A DNA stretch of 53,779 bases from an uncultured Collinsella sp. (GTDB lineage: Bacteria; Actinomycetota; Coriobacteriia; Coriobacteriales; Coriobacteriaceae), in contig URAD01000011.1 of the NCBI GenBank assembly GCA_900545745.1, forward strand, positions 1-53,779. Reading direction: 5' to 3'. Positions 7,903 to 16,799 of this stretch are shown piece by piece; the first letter of the stretch is position 1, and each line of letters opens with the position of its first letter. The position numbers were made by a program, and so were the translations under genes. The notes below the pieces were generated by a model. It was given only the letters and a program-made list of their open reading frames with translations, made no database searches and was not told the DNA's origin.

Positions 7903-10900
7903 CTAGGCCCGCGGTACGATCGGGCGGTTAACTTTGGCTAGCATATCAGAAGCGCACGAATCGAGCGCCCAACTCCGGAAAGCCGAGAACTCCATGCGCG
8001 AGCGCAAGCCCTCCAAATAGCGAATTGACCTGCTCAATTGCACGCGGCCGGGGTTTTCGGCCATCGCGATGCGACGGGTGTCGTCAAACCCCGAAACGCG
8101 ACAAAAACCAAGCTCTTCGAAGATTCCCAAGCCGCTTTCCACCGAGCGCTCGTCGACCGGCGTGCGAGCATCGATGGCAAGGCACATCTGCGCGATGTCG
8201 ATATCGCTCGCGCTAAAGAAATCGTCCCCGGTCTTGCCGCGGTTGGAGCGCCACATGGTCTGCAGCGCGCGATAGAGCGTGACGAGCTCGTCGCGCTCGG
8301 GCGCATAGCAGTCGAGTAGGCGCTCGTTAATACGGGCGTCACGCGACGAATAGAGTAGATGGATCACGGCGGGTTGGCCATCGCGACCGGCGCGGCCGCT
8401 CATCTGGTTAAACTCAATGCCGCCAAACGGCATGTGATAGAGCACGACATGGCGAATATCGGGAAGGTTGACGCCCTCGCCAAAGGCGGATGTCGAGACG
8501 ATGCAGCTGAGGCTGCCGTCTCGAAACGCCTCCTCTACGCGATGGCGGTCGGTGCGCGTAAGGCCAGCGTTATAGAACGCGATACGGGTCGCACAGTCGG
8601 GAACGCGTTTGCGTAGTGTCTTGGCGAGCGCCACGGACTGGTCGCGCGAATTGACGTAAATGACGGTCTTCTCCCCCGTCGCCACGATCGACACCAAACG
8701 GTTCTCGCGACTTGCAAGATCACGGTCGTCCTCGAGCTGCAGGTTCTCGCGCACCGTCTCGTCGACCACCGTGCGAGTGATCGGCAACATGCGGGCAAGC
8801 TCGGCCACGACCGGAGCCGTCGCGGTGGCCGTCGCGGCCATAACGACCGGGTCGCCCAGGGCTTTGAGGATATCGGGCATGTCGAGATAGGCGCTGCGGT
8901 CGCCGCCCTTGGCAAGGCCAGCGTGGTGCGCCTCATCGATAACGACAAAACCGATGCGCCCCGAACGCGCAAAGCGGTCGCGGTGAATGGACAGGAACTC
9001 GGGCGTCGTGAGCACGATGCCGGTACGGCCCGAAGCCAAGCCGGCAAACACGTCATCGCGCGCCGCCTCCACGGTCTCGCCGGTCAGCACGCCAACGCCA
9101 ATGCCAAGCGATGCCATCGTCGACGAGAGGTGATAGGCCTGGTCGGCAACAAGCGCACGCAGCGGATAGACAAAGATGCTCGCACGTCCGCGAAGCACCG
9201 CCTCACGCGCGGCATGTACATGGAAGATGAGCGACTTGCCGCGCCCCGTTCCCATAACGGCCAGAACACTTTGGTGATCAGCCAGGGCATCGAGCGCCTC
9301 GACCTGCGCGCGGTGCGGCTGGTTCGAGCCGATAAAGCTATGAATAAGCGAGCGCGTGAGCTCGGTATAGGAAAGCTGGGCGAGCGTCTCGCGCTTGCGC
9401 GACTCCAGGCGCAGGCCGGAATCCGCCGGCTGCACGCCACGACGAAGCTCGCATGCCGGATCGTCGACGCCGGGCAGCGTGGTATCGCGGACCAGAACAT
9501 CCTTGATCATGAGCTTGGGCTTCACACGCCCCTGCCAATGCTCGGCAACGGCCTCAAACACCAAGTCGACAGCGCTATCGCAGTTGATGAGCTTATCGAT
9601 TTGCGGCACGCGGAACATAATGGCCGGCACGCTCGCGGCGCCATCGGTCGCCACAAAGCGCATGTGCTCGCCGGTCTTACCCACCACGGTGCGATCGCAC
9701 ATCGTCACGCCCTCGGCAGCCAGCAGCGGCACCTTATTACCCTGGCCAAACGGCTCAAGGCGGGAAATCTGCTCTATAGTCTCGATATTCAGCTCGGAAA
9801 GGTCGACCGTGGCGGCAACCTCGTCGATGTCTTCAAAGTCCTCAGCGGGAATCTCCGATAGCACGGCGGAAAGGCGACGACGGAATTCATCGAGCTTGGA
9901 TGCCTCGATGGTCACACCCACCGCACCGGCATGTCCGCCGCGACGAATCAGCAGGTCGGAACAGCGCTCGACGGCGTCAAACAGGTTAACTTTGCCCACC
10001 GAGCGACCAGAGCCGCGCGCGATACCGTCCTCGATCGAGAACAGCAGCGCCGGCACGTGATAGCGGTTGGTCAGACGGCTTGCCACGATGCCCTTGACGC
10101 CCTCGTGCCAGCCTTCGCCGCCCACAACGATCGCGCGCCCGCCGTCATAGGTCTCCTCGACCTTTGCCATGGCATCGCGCGTGAGCTCCGCCTCGATCTC
10201 ACGGCGCTGGCGGTTGATTTCCTCGAGCTCAGCCGCCAGCGCGCTTGCTTCGATGGGATTGCGGGCAAGCAGCAGGTCGAGCGCCAGCTTGGGATCGGCC
10301 ATGCGGCCGGCAGCGTTTAAGCGGGGAATGAGCGAGAATGACAGGCCATCCGCCGTAATGCTCGAAAGGTCCGCCTTGGCAAGCGCGGCAAGCGCGATAT
10401 AGCCGGGGCGAGCGGTTACGCGCATCTGCTGGATGCCCTCGGCAACCAGCGCGCGGTTCTCGGGCGTGAGCGGCATCATGTCGGACACGGTGCCCAGCGC
10501 CGCGACCTCGATTAGCGAACGCCAATACGACGGCTTGCCCAGGCGCTCACCCAGGACTTGCACCAGCTTGAGCGCCACACCAGCACCGGCAAGCTCGCGC
10601 GAGGGGCCCTCGTCCTCGAGCTTGGGGTCGGTCAGGGGCACACCCTGCGGCACCTGGTCGGAGGGCTCGTGATGGTCCGTGACCACCAAATCGATCCCCA
10701 GGTCCTCCAAATAGGAAACCTCTTCCTTGGCGGCAATGCCGTTATCGACGGTCACGATCAGCTGGGGGCGAGCGAGCTCGTTAACGCGGTCGAGTGCCGC
10801 GCGCGAAAGACCGTAGCCCTCATCAAAGCGATGCGGAATAAACGGCGTGACATCGGCGCCAAACGTGCGCAGCGCCTCGGTCAACAGGCAGGTCGACGTA

Positions 10901-11190
10901 ATACCGTCAACGTCAAAATCGCCAAAGACTGCAATGTGCTCGTGGTTGCGAATAGCACGCTCGACGCGGTCGGCAACGACCGACATGCCCGGGATAATGA
11001 GTGGATCGGCCCAGTCGCGATCGAGCGAAGGCGTCAAAAACAATTGGCCCTCTTTGATGGAGCCAATGCCGTGCGCGACCATAATGCGCGCCACCAGCCC
11101 GGGAATGCCCAGACCAGCCGAAAGCTCCTTTTCGAGCTCGGGGTTTTGCTGAGCGACCGCCCAGCGATGCGTCGTCTTAAGCGATGACAT
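7903..11190 (-). CDS. recJ: RecJ exonuclease fused to a RecQ-like SF2 helicase
   Basis: This is one 1095-residue protein with two enzymes. Residues 1-570 are RecJ, the 5'-3' single-strand DNA exonuclease. They include the DHH motifs GDFDVDG (D91, D93, D95), VTVDNG (147-151) and TDHHE (171-175), the DHHA1 RRGGHAGAVG (417-425) and an OB-type region (about 465-570). Residues about 600-1095 are a RecQ-like superfamily 2 helicase: Walker A MGTGRGKS (646-653), DEAH (752-755), SAT-like ATATATAP and the motif VI region QMSGRAGRDGQ. A C-terminal helical tail follows, but a zinc-binding RecQ-Ct with four cysteines is not evident. The start at 11190 follows GGGGGTGG. Fusion would couple unwinding to resection. 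The codon frame is uninterrupted across the junction. Confidence 0.92.
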   Translation of the reverse strand: MSSLKTTHRWAVAQQNPELEKELSAGLGIPGLVARIMVAHGIGSIKEGQLFLTPSLDRDWADPLIIPGMSVVADRVERAIRNHEHIAVFGDFDVDGITSTCLLTEALRTFGADVTPFIPHRFDEGYGLSRAALDRVNELARPQLIVTVDNGIAAKEEVSYLEDLGIDLVVTDHHEPSDQVPQGVPLTDPKLEDEGPSRELAGAGVALKLVQVLGERLGKPSYWRSLIEVAALGTVSDMMPLTPENRALVAEGIQQMRVTARPGYIALAALAKADLSSITADGLSFSLIPRLNAAGRMADPKLALDLLLARNPIEASALAAELEEINRQRREIEAELTRDAMAKVEETYDGGRAIVVGGEGWHEGVKGIVASRLTNRYHVPALLFSIEDGIARGSGRSVGKVNLFDAVERCSDLLIRRGGHAGAVGVTIEASKLDEFRRRLSAVLSEIPAEDFEDIDEVAATVDLSELNIETIEQISRLEPFGQGNKVPLLAAEGVTMCDRTVVGKTGEHMRFVATDGAASVPAIMFRVPQIDKLINCDSAVDLVFEAVAEHWQGRVKPKLMIKDVLVRDTTLPGVDDPACELRRGVQPADSGLRLESRKRETLAQLSYTELTRSLIHSFIGSNQPHRAQVEALDALADHQSVLAVMGTGRGKSLIFHVHAAREAVLRGRASIFVYPLRALVADQAYHLSSTMASLGIGVGVLTGETVEAARDDVFAGLASGRTGIVLTTPEFLSIHRDRFARSGRIGFVVIDEAHHAGLAKGGDRSAYLDMPDILKALGDPVVMAATATATAPVVAELARMLPITRTVVDETVRENLQLEDDRDLASRENRLVSIVATGEKTVIYVNSRDQSVALAKTLRKRVPDCATRIAFYNAGLTRTDRHRVEEAFRDGSLSCIVSTSAFGEGVNLPDIRHVVLYHMPFGGIEFNQMSGRAGRDGQPAVIHLLYSSRDARINERLLDCYAPERDELVTLYRALQTMWRSNRGKTGDDFFSASDIDIAQMCLAIDARTPVDERSVESGLGIFEELGFCRVSGFDDTRRIAMAENPGRVQLSRSIRYLEGLRSRMEFSAFRSWALDSCASDMLAKVNRPIVPRA

Positions 11191-11464
11191 AGGCGCCCAC
11201 CCCCGATAGGGGCAGGTCGCCGCGATACCTCTCACGGTTCATAGCGATGAGTCCTCTGTGTATACCCGCTTCGGCAGGCAGATCTGTTGAACGGATTTAT
11301 TATACCGTGCGGCGCGGACGCAAATCGCCGCAGCACGCCGCGGTTTCGGTAAACGATGCCGGTAATAGCCTCGAAATAATCGAGCGTTTCAGCCGCACGG
11401 ACGCATACGAGCGTCTAGCATATCCATACAAACGAGTTCGCGGATAAAGGGAGTCACGGGACAT

Positions 11465-12463
11465 ATGAAGCAATGGACTGGACTGGGAAAGTTCCTCGCG
11501 GGGCATATGCAGGTCATCGTTCCGATTTGCGTGGCGCTCGGCGTGCTCTTTCCCCAGCAGATTGGCGTGCTCAAGCCCATTGTTCCCGCCCTCTTCGCCT
11601 TTATGACGTTTCAGGGTGCGCTCAGCAACACCTTCCACCAGGTAGCCGAGGTGTTCCGCCGTCCCCTGCACCTGATTTTGGCACTGCTCGTCTCGGCGGC
11701 GCTTATTCCCATCGTGGCCTATGCCATGGGATCGTTATTCTTTGGCTCCAATCCCAACCTTGTCTGCGGCATCGTGCTCGAGTACAGCGTACCCGTGGCG
11801 GTCACTGCCTTTATGTGGATTAGCATGTTCGGCGGCAACGGCCCGCTCGCGCTCACCATCATCCTGACGTCCTCGGTTATCTCCCCTGTGACGATTCCGC
11901 TCACGCTCAAGCTCCTGCTGGGCGCCACCGTCTCGATCGATGTGCCGAGCATGATGCAAGACATGGCCTTTATGATCGCCATCCCCGCCGTGCTCGGCAT
12001 CGTGATCAACGAGCTCACGCGCGGATGGGGGCACGAAAAACTCTCCCCCGTGCTCTCGCCCGCCTGCAAATTCATGATGATGGGCGTTATCGCCTCCAAC
12101 TCCACCGCCATGAGCGAGTACGTGCTGCACATGAACGCGGTGCGCTTGGAAGTCGCCCTCTTTATTTTGGTCTTCGCCATCAGTGGCTTTGTCGTCGGTT
12201 TTCTGGTCGCCCATACGCTGCATCTGCCATATAGCGAGACGACCACCATGTGCTTTACCTGCGGCATGCGTAACATCTCTTCGGGCGCCGTCATCGCCAC
12301 GCAGTACTTTCCGGGCGAAGTCGTGTTTCCCGTCATGTGCGGAACGCTGTTTCAGCAGGTACTCGCCTCGCTTATCGGGCATCTCTTTGAGCGTCTGACC
12401 GGCGAGGAGCGCGCCGCCCAGCGCAAGCGCGTCGAAGCCGGCCGCGACGCCATGGCACGCTAG
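11465..12463 (+). CDS. Bile acid:sodium symporter (BASS) family transporter
   Basis: This is a ten-helix membrane protein of the BASS/SBF family. Nearly the whole 332-residue chain is hydrophobic segments, with the conserved pattern GIVLEYSVPVAVTAFMWISM and a CFTCGMRN stretch in the second half. BASS members carry organic anions (bile acids, pantothenate, pyruvate and others) with sodium. The substrate here cannot be told. The ATG at 11465 follows GGGAG. It is divergent from the recJ gene and convergent with the next gene, leaving 30 bp between stops. Confidence 0.85.
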   Translation: MKQWTGLGKFLAGHMQVIVPICVALGVLFPQQIGVLKPIVPALFAFMTFQGALSNTFHQVAEVFRRPLHLILALLVSAALIPIVAYAMGSLFFGSNPNLVCGIVLEYSVPVAVTAFMWISMFGGNGPLALTIILTSSVISPVTIPLTLKLLLGATVSIDVPSMMQDMAFMIAIPAVLGIVINELTRGWGHEKLSPVLSPACKFMMMGVIASNSTAMSEYVLHMNAVRLEVALFILVFAISGFVVGFLVAHTLHLPYSETTTMCFTCGMRNISSGAVIATQYFPGEVVFPVMCGTLFQQVLASLIGHLFERLTGEERAAQRKRVEAGRDAMAR

Positions 12464-12493
12464 ACTGTCCGCATTACGCGGGTGTTAGTCTTG

Positions 12494-13291
12494 CTATACG
12501 AGCGTTTCCAGATGCGCACGCAGGCGCTCAGCATCGATATCGAGCGTTGTCTCAGCATTGACCTGGGCCAAACGATAGCCGACAAAGTAGGGCGAAACCA
12601 CCCAACGTGGCAGCGCCTTGGCAATGGTCCGACCGCCCAGGTGATAGAAGAACAGGTTGTACGACTCTGCGCGACCACCGTGGTGCTCGTTCAGGATATA
12701 GCGCAGAGCTACCTGGATTGCATCGGCGAAGAGATCCGCCTCGGCTTGGTCTCTCGTGTCATCGCTGGCAGCGATTCCCTGCGGGGCTGAAACGTTGACC
12801 TCAAAGAACCCCATGATCGGTTCGGTTGAGATGTCGACCGAGATTCTCCCCTGTTGCCAGACACTGATGCCTTCAAAGTTGGCTGAGGCCAGCGCCGCAT
12901 AGCCGTCCTCCTGTTCCAAGCCCACAATCTGCATGTGTGGATGGACGAGGCTGCCGCCCGAAAGCGGGCCTTTGTTCTTGTACATGAGCACACTGCAGTA
13001 CTGTTGGGAATCGATCATCTGCTGCCAACAGCCCAGGGCAAACCGCATCACATGATGCAGCTCATCCGGTTCATAGGTCACCAGGTCGGCGTCGTGATTG
13101 GCAGACTCGATCAATACGGTCTGACGTGTGGCCCGCAATGTCTTGAACTTATTCTCGAGCCAGATGCAGTCACCATCGCGCTGGATGATGTTGGCAAGCC
13201 CCTCCGTGTCGCAAAAGGGGCACGCGGTGCCAGGGCGACGATTATCGTCGGGCTTACCGCTCGCCTGCTGGACATCGAATACAAGTGCCAC
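12494..13291 (-). CDS. DUF4931-type, GalT/HIT-like protein
   Basis: This 265-residue protein of the HIT superfamily resembles galactose-1-phosphate uridylyltransferase. It has a CPFC zinc knuckle near the N-terminus and SGGSLVHPHMQIVGL, matching the GalT HPHxQ active-site motif. It is much shorter than GalT and may be a nucleotidyltransferase or hydrolase of another substrate. The start is a GTG at 13291, eight bases after a GGAGG inside the end of cutC, three bases past the cutC stop, so translation is probably coupled. No galactose genes are nearby. Confidence 0.75.
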   Translation of the reverse strand: MALVFDVQQASGKPDDNRRPGTACPFCDTEGLANIIQRDGDCIWLENKFKTLRATRQTVLIESANHDADLVTYEPDELHHVMRFALGCWQQMIDSQQYCSVLMYKNKGPLSGGSLVHPHMQIVGLEQEDGYAALASANFEGISVWQQGRISVDISTEPIMGFFEVNVSAPQGIAASDDTRDQAEADLFADAIQVALRYILNEHHGGRAESYNLFFYHLGGRTIAKALPRWVVSPYFVGYRLAQVNAETTLDIDAERLRAHLETLV

Positions 13292-13294
13292 GGG

Positions 13295-13972
13295 CTACAC
13301 CTCCAGCGGCACAATCTTGGTGCCATGGAGCTCGGAGACGCCCAGTGCCGCCGCCACGGTATCGCGGTTGACCGTGGAAATGCCGCCGCCGGGAAGGATG
13401 GTCAGGCGGTCTCCCGCACACTCGATAAGACGCGACAGATGCTCCAGGTTGTCCTCGATCGGCGTGCCGGCGGCACCGCCGTGCGTCAGGATGCGCGTAA
13501 CGCCGCAATCGGCGAGTGTGTCGACGGCGTCGAGCTGAGCCTCGGGCGAGAGCTGATCAAACGCCATGTGGAAGGTGATGTCGATGGGTTCACGCTTGCA
13601 TTCCTCGGTCGCGCAGCCCGCGGCCATCACGAGGGCGCCCAACGTAAGCTCGTCGAGTGCCCATCCGCCAGCGCAGGGCTTGCAGCAGCCAAAGGCCAAG
13701 CCGTCAACGCCGGCGCTCACGGCAAGGCCCAGGTCCATCTCCATCATACGCAACTCGTCCTGGTTGTAGTGAAAGTCGCCGCCACGCGGGCGAATCATGC
13801 ACATCACCCGTGCATCGTGCTCGTGGGCATAGTTGGTCGTAGCGCTGATAACGCCGGCCGAAGGCGTGGTGCCACCAACGGCAAGGTTATCGCACAGCTC
13901 GATGCGCTTTGCACCGGCATCGATAGCTGCCGGCACCCGCTCAAAGTTCTCGGCACAAAACTCATACAGCAT
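13295..13972 (-). CDS. cutC: CutC family protein (copper homeostasis)
   Basis: This TIM-barrel protein belongs to the CutC family, named for a copper-tolerance phenotype; the molecular function is still unsettled. Family blocks are ENFERVPAAIDAGAKRIELC near the N-terminus, MIRPRGGDFHYNQDE, DGLAFGCC, TFHMAFDQ, RILTHGGA and LPGGGIS. The 225-residue length is normal. The chosen ATG at 13972 follows GGGGG; a longer reading upstream has no ribosome site. It forms a two-gene unit with the GalT-like gene behind it. Confidence 0.9.
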   Translation of the reverse strand: MLYEFCAENFERVPAAIDAGAKRIELCDNLAVGGTTPSAGVISATTNYAHEHDARVMCMIRPRGGDFHYNQDELRMMEMDLGLAVSAGVDGLAFGCCKPCAGGWALDELTLGALVMAAGCATEECKREPIDITFHMAFDQLSPEAQLDAVDTLADCGVTRILTHGGAAGTPIEDNLEHLSRLIECAGDRLTILPGGGISTVNRDTVAAALGVSELHGTKIVPLEV

Positions 13973-14031
13973 AGATAGACCCCCAAAGACAGCAGATGTT
14001 TTCCGACGGGCATTGTCACACATCCCCATGA

Positions 14032-14098
14032 AGTTGCGGTGGAATAGGGACTCTTTTGGCCTCTGGAGCCCGTATTCAGTCCCTATTTCACCGCAACT
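14032..14098. repeat. 67-bp palindromic element, 21-bp arms
   Basis: The two 21-nt arms (14032-14052 and 14078-14098) match at 20 of 21 positions, and the one mismatch is a G-U pair on the plus strand. The loop is 25 nt. It sits between cutC and the liv operon terminator and has no T-run of its own. It looks like a non-coding palindromic repeat. Confidence 0.75.
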
Positions 14099-14103
14099 AA
14101 AAA

Positions 14104-14137
14104 GGGGCGCTGACTGAGATAGTCAGCGCCCCTTTTG
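14104..14137. terminator. Bidirectional terminator after livF
   Basis: Perfect 12-nt arms (14104-14115 and 14121-14132) enclose a 5-nt loop. TTTTG follows on the plus strand and TTTTT on the minus strand. It ends the minus-strand liv operon, 10 nt past the livF stop. Confidence 0.92.
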
Positions 14138-14146
14138 TTAGGTGGG

Positions 14147-14860
14147 TTAGCCTCCGAGGTAGGCTTTGCGGACGTTGTCGTCGTGCAGGAGCTCTTGGCC
14201 GGTACCGGTCATGGTGATCTTGCCGGTCTCGAGCACGTAGCCGCGCGTGGCGATGGAAAGCGCCATCTGCGCGTTCTGCTCGACCAGAAGCACCGTGGTG
14301 CCGGCCTTGTGCAGGTCCTCGACAATCTGGAAGATCTGCTCGATCAGAATCGGCGCCAGGCCCATGGAGGGCTCGTCGAGCATAAGCAGCTTGGGGTTGC
14401 TCATAAGTGCGCGGCCCATAACGAGCATCTGCTGCTCGCCGCCCGAAAGGGTGCCGGCGACCTGACGGCGGCGCTCCTTAAGGCGCGGGAACTGCTCGTA
14501 GACGCGCTCAAGGCCCGGGGCAACCGTGGACTTGGGCTGCGTATAGGCACCCATTTCCAGGTTCTCCTCGACCGTCATCTGCAAAAACGCGCGACGGCCC
14601 TCGGGCACCTGGGCCAGGCCCTTGCCCACCAGCTTGTCGGCAGGCGTATGGGTAATGTCCTCGCCCATAAACTTGATGGAGCCGGTCTTGGAACGCAGCA
14701 GGCCCGAGACGGTCTTAAGCGTCGTGGACTTGCCGGCGCCGTTGGCACCGATCAGAGCCACGATCTCGCCCTCGTTGACGTTAAAGGAGATGTCCTTGAT
14801 GGCGTGGATAGCGCCGTACCAGACGTTGATGTTGTAGACGGAAAGCATCGGCTCTGCCAT
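14147..14860 (-). CDS. livF: Branched-chain amino acid ABC transporter ATPase LivF
   Basis: This is the second of two cytoplasmic ATPases powering uptake of leucine, isoleucine or valine. The 237-residue product shows Walker A GANGAGKST, Q-loop, signature LSGGEQQM and Walker B LLMLDEPSMGLAP, plus the short LivF-type C-terminus. Its ATG directly follows the livG stop (TAA-ATG), so the two are translationally coupled. It is the last gene of the operon, followed by a strong terminator. Confidence 0.95.
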   Translation of the reverse strand: MAEPMLSVYNINVWYGAIHAIKDISFNVNEGEIVALIGANGAGKSTTLKTVSGLLRSKTGSIKFMGEDITHTPADKLVGKGLAQVPEGRRAFLQMTVEENLEMGAYTQPKSTVAPGLERVYEQFPRLKERRRQVAGTLSGGEQQMLVMGRALMSNPKLLMLDEPSMGLAPILIEQIFQIVEDLHKAGTTVLLVEQNAQMALSIATRGYVLETGKITMTGTGQELLHDDNVRKAYLGG

Positions 14861-15721
14861 TTAGTTCTCCCCCTTATCCTGCTTGCCCAGATATGCCTCG
14901 ATAACAGCGTCGTTGTTCTGGATCTCCTCGGCCGTGCCCTTGGCGATGACCTTACCAAAGTTGAGCACGCAGATGCCCTCGCAGATGTTCATAACGAGCG
15001 ACATATCATGCTCGATAAGCATGATGGCGATACCAAAGGTGTCGCGAATCTTGACGATGTTCTCCATGAGCTCCGCGGTCTCGGACGGGTTCATGCCGGC
15101 GGCAGGCTCGTCGAGCAGCAGCAGTTTGGGGTTGGTGGCAAGCGCGCGAACGATCTCCAGACGACGCTGAGCGCCGTAAGGAAGCGAGCCGGCCTGTTCA
15201 TTTGCCAGGTGCTCCATGTCAAAGATGGACAGCAGCTCCATGGCGCGCTCGTGGGCGGCCTTCTCGTGCTTCCAATACGTAGGCAGGCGCAGCACGCCCT
15301 CAAAACCGGAGTAGCGCTCCTGGTTGTGCAGGCCGACCTTGACGTTGTCCTCCACCGTCATGGTGTTGAACAGACGGATGTTCTGGAACGTACGGGCAAT
15401 ACCCATGCGGTTGACCTGGTAGACCGACTTGCCCGAAGTGTCCTCACCGTCGAGCAGGATGGTGCCGTGCGTAGGCTGGTACACCTTGGTGAGCAGGTTG
15501 AAGACCGTGGTCTTGCCAGCGCCGTTGGGGCCGATGAGACCGGCGATCTCGGTCTTGCCGATAGTCAGGCTAAAGTCGTCGACTGCCTTAAGACCACCGA
15601 ACTCAATGCCCAGGTGAATGCACTCGAGCGCCGGGCGCTGACCCAGGTCGCGGTCGGGAACGATGGCGCCAGAAGGATACGGAACCATCTTGCCCTTGTT
15701 GAACTCAAACTTACTGGGCAT
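14861..15721 (-). CDS. livG: Branched-chain amino acid ABC transporter ATPase LivG
   Basis: This is the first ATPase of the LIV transporter. It has Walker A GPNGAGKTT, signature LPYGAQRR (the typical degenerate LivG form), Walker B LLLLDEPAAGMNP and the H-loop IEHDM. The 286-residue length includes the characteristic LivG insert after Walker A. The start at 15721 follows AGGAGGTGG; the gene overlaps the end of livM by 11 nt. LivG and LivF are expected to form the ATPase heterodimer. Confidence 0.95.
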   Translation of the reverse strand: MPSKFEFNKGKMVPYPSGAIVPDRDLGQRPALECIHLGIEFGGLKAVDDFSLTIGKTEIAGLIGPNGAGKTTVFNLLTKVYQPTHGTILLDGEDTSGKSVYQVNRMGIARTFQNIRLFNTMTVEDNVKVGLHNQERYSGFEGVLRLPTYWKHEKAAHERAMELLSIFDMEHLANEQAGSLPYGAQRRLEIVRALATNPKLLLLDEPAAGMNPSETAELMENIVKIRDTFGIAIMLIEHDMSLVMNICEGICVLNFGKVIAKGTAEEIQNNDAVIEAYLGKQDKGEN

Positions 15722-16799
15722 CGGCTGCCACCTCCTTCTTGGAAGCAAGGCGGTCCTTAATGCGTGCGAAGAACGCCTTGAGCTGCGGGTTGTTGGTAAA
15801 GATCATGACCAGGATCAGCACGATGGCGTAGATGAGCATGCGATAGTCCGAGAACTGACGGAGCAGCTCGGGAAGCACCGTGAGCAACGCCGCGGCGATG
15901 ACGGAGCCGCGCATATTGCCCAGACCACCCAGGACCACGAACACCAGGATGAGGATGGACGTGTTGAAGTCGAACTTGGTGGCGGAGAGCTGCGAGAAGT
16001 TACCGCCGAAGAGAGCTCCGGCAGCACCGGCGAGGGCAGCGGAAACCACGAAGGCGATCATGCGGTACTCGGTGACGGAGATGCCTACGGACTCGGCTGC
16101 AATCTTGTTATCGCGCACGGCAATAATGGCACGACCGGTACGGCTGCGAACCAGGTTGAGCACAATCACGAGCGCGACCATAACCAGGATTGCGCCGGCA
16201 AGGAAGGTCGAATAGGTCGACACGCCCGATGCGCCCTGCGCGCCCTTGATGATGGCGGTGCCGTCCTCGAGCAGGTGCAGGTCGTCGATCGTGGAGTTAC
16301 CCGTGATGTTAAAGATCACATGCAGGCCGCGGGAATCGACGCCCACAATGAGGCAGGTGACGACCTCTTTGATGATCTCGCCAAAAGCCAGGGTCACAAT
16401 GGCCAGATAGTCGCCGCTCAGGCGCAGGACCGGGATACCGATCAAGAAGCCCAAGAGGGCAGCGGCGATAGCGCCGACCACAATGCTGATGATCAGACGC
16501 ATCGGATCGGACGGAACGGTGCTCTCCAGCGCGACGGCAGTGACGATGCCCGTATAGGCACCGACGCTCATAAAGCCCGCGTGGCCCAGCGACAAGTCGC
16601 CCGCGATGCCGACGACGAGGTTAAGGGAGATTGCCATGACGATATAGGCCGTGATGGGAACCAACTGACCGGCGATCATGCGCGGGATCATGTGGTTAGA
16701 CTGCATAAAGAAGACGATGGCGAACGCCACAACGCACATGGCGTACGTGACAAAGTCGTGACGCGTCTGCTTGTCTTTAAGAAACTTCATAACGCTCAC
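15711..16799 (-). CDS. livM: Branched-chain amino acid ABC permease LivM
   Basis: This is a membrane permease subunit with about eight to ten hydrophobic helices. It carries the LivM hallmark stretches NLVVGIAGDLSLGHAGFM and LRLSGDYLAIVTLAFGEI. The GTG at 16799 starts right after the livH stop (TAG-GTG); a second start, ATG at 16790, is also possible because AGGTG lies six bases before it. Length is 362 residues with the GTG. It pairs with LivH to form the pore. Confidence 0.94.
   Translation of the reverse strand: MSVMKFLKDKQTRHDFVTYAMCVVAFAIVFFMQSNHMIPRMIAGQLVPITAYIVMAISLNLVVGIAGDLSLGHAGFMSVGAYTGIVTAVALESTVPSDPMRLIISIVVGAIAAALLGFLIGIPVLRLSGDYLAIVTLAFGEIIKEVVTCLIVGVDSRGLHVIFNITGNSTIDDLHLLEDGTAIIKGAQGASGVSTYSTFLAGAILVMVALVIVLNLVRSRTGRAIIAVRDNKIAAESVGISVTEYRMIAFVVSAALAGAAGALFGGNFSQLSATKFDFNTSILILVFVVLGGLGNMRGSVIAAALLTVLPELLRQFSDYRMLIYAIVLILVMIFTNNPQLKAFFARIKDRLASKKEVAADAQ

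Noticed and set aside
6772..7941. A 389-codon plus-strand frame
   Set aside because: It is antisense to the RSH hydrolase and synthetase domains, with no recognisable motif.
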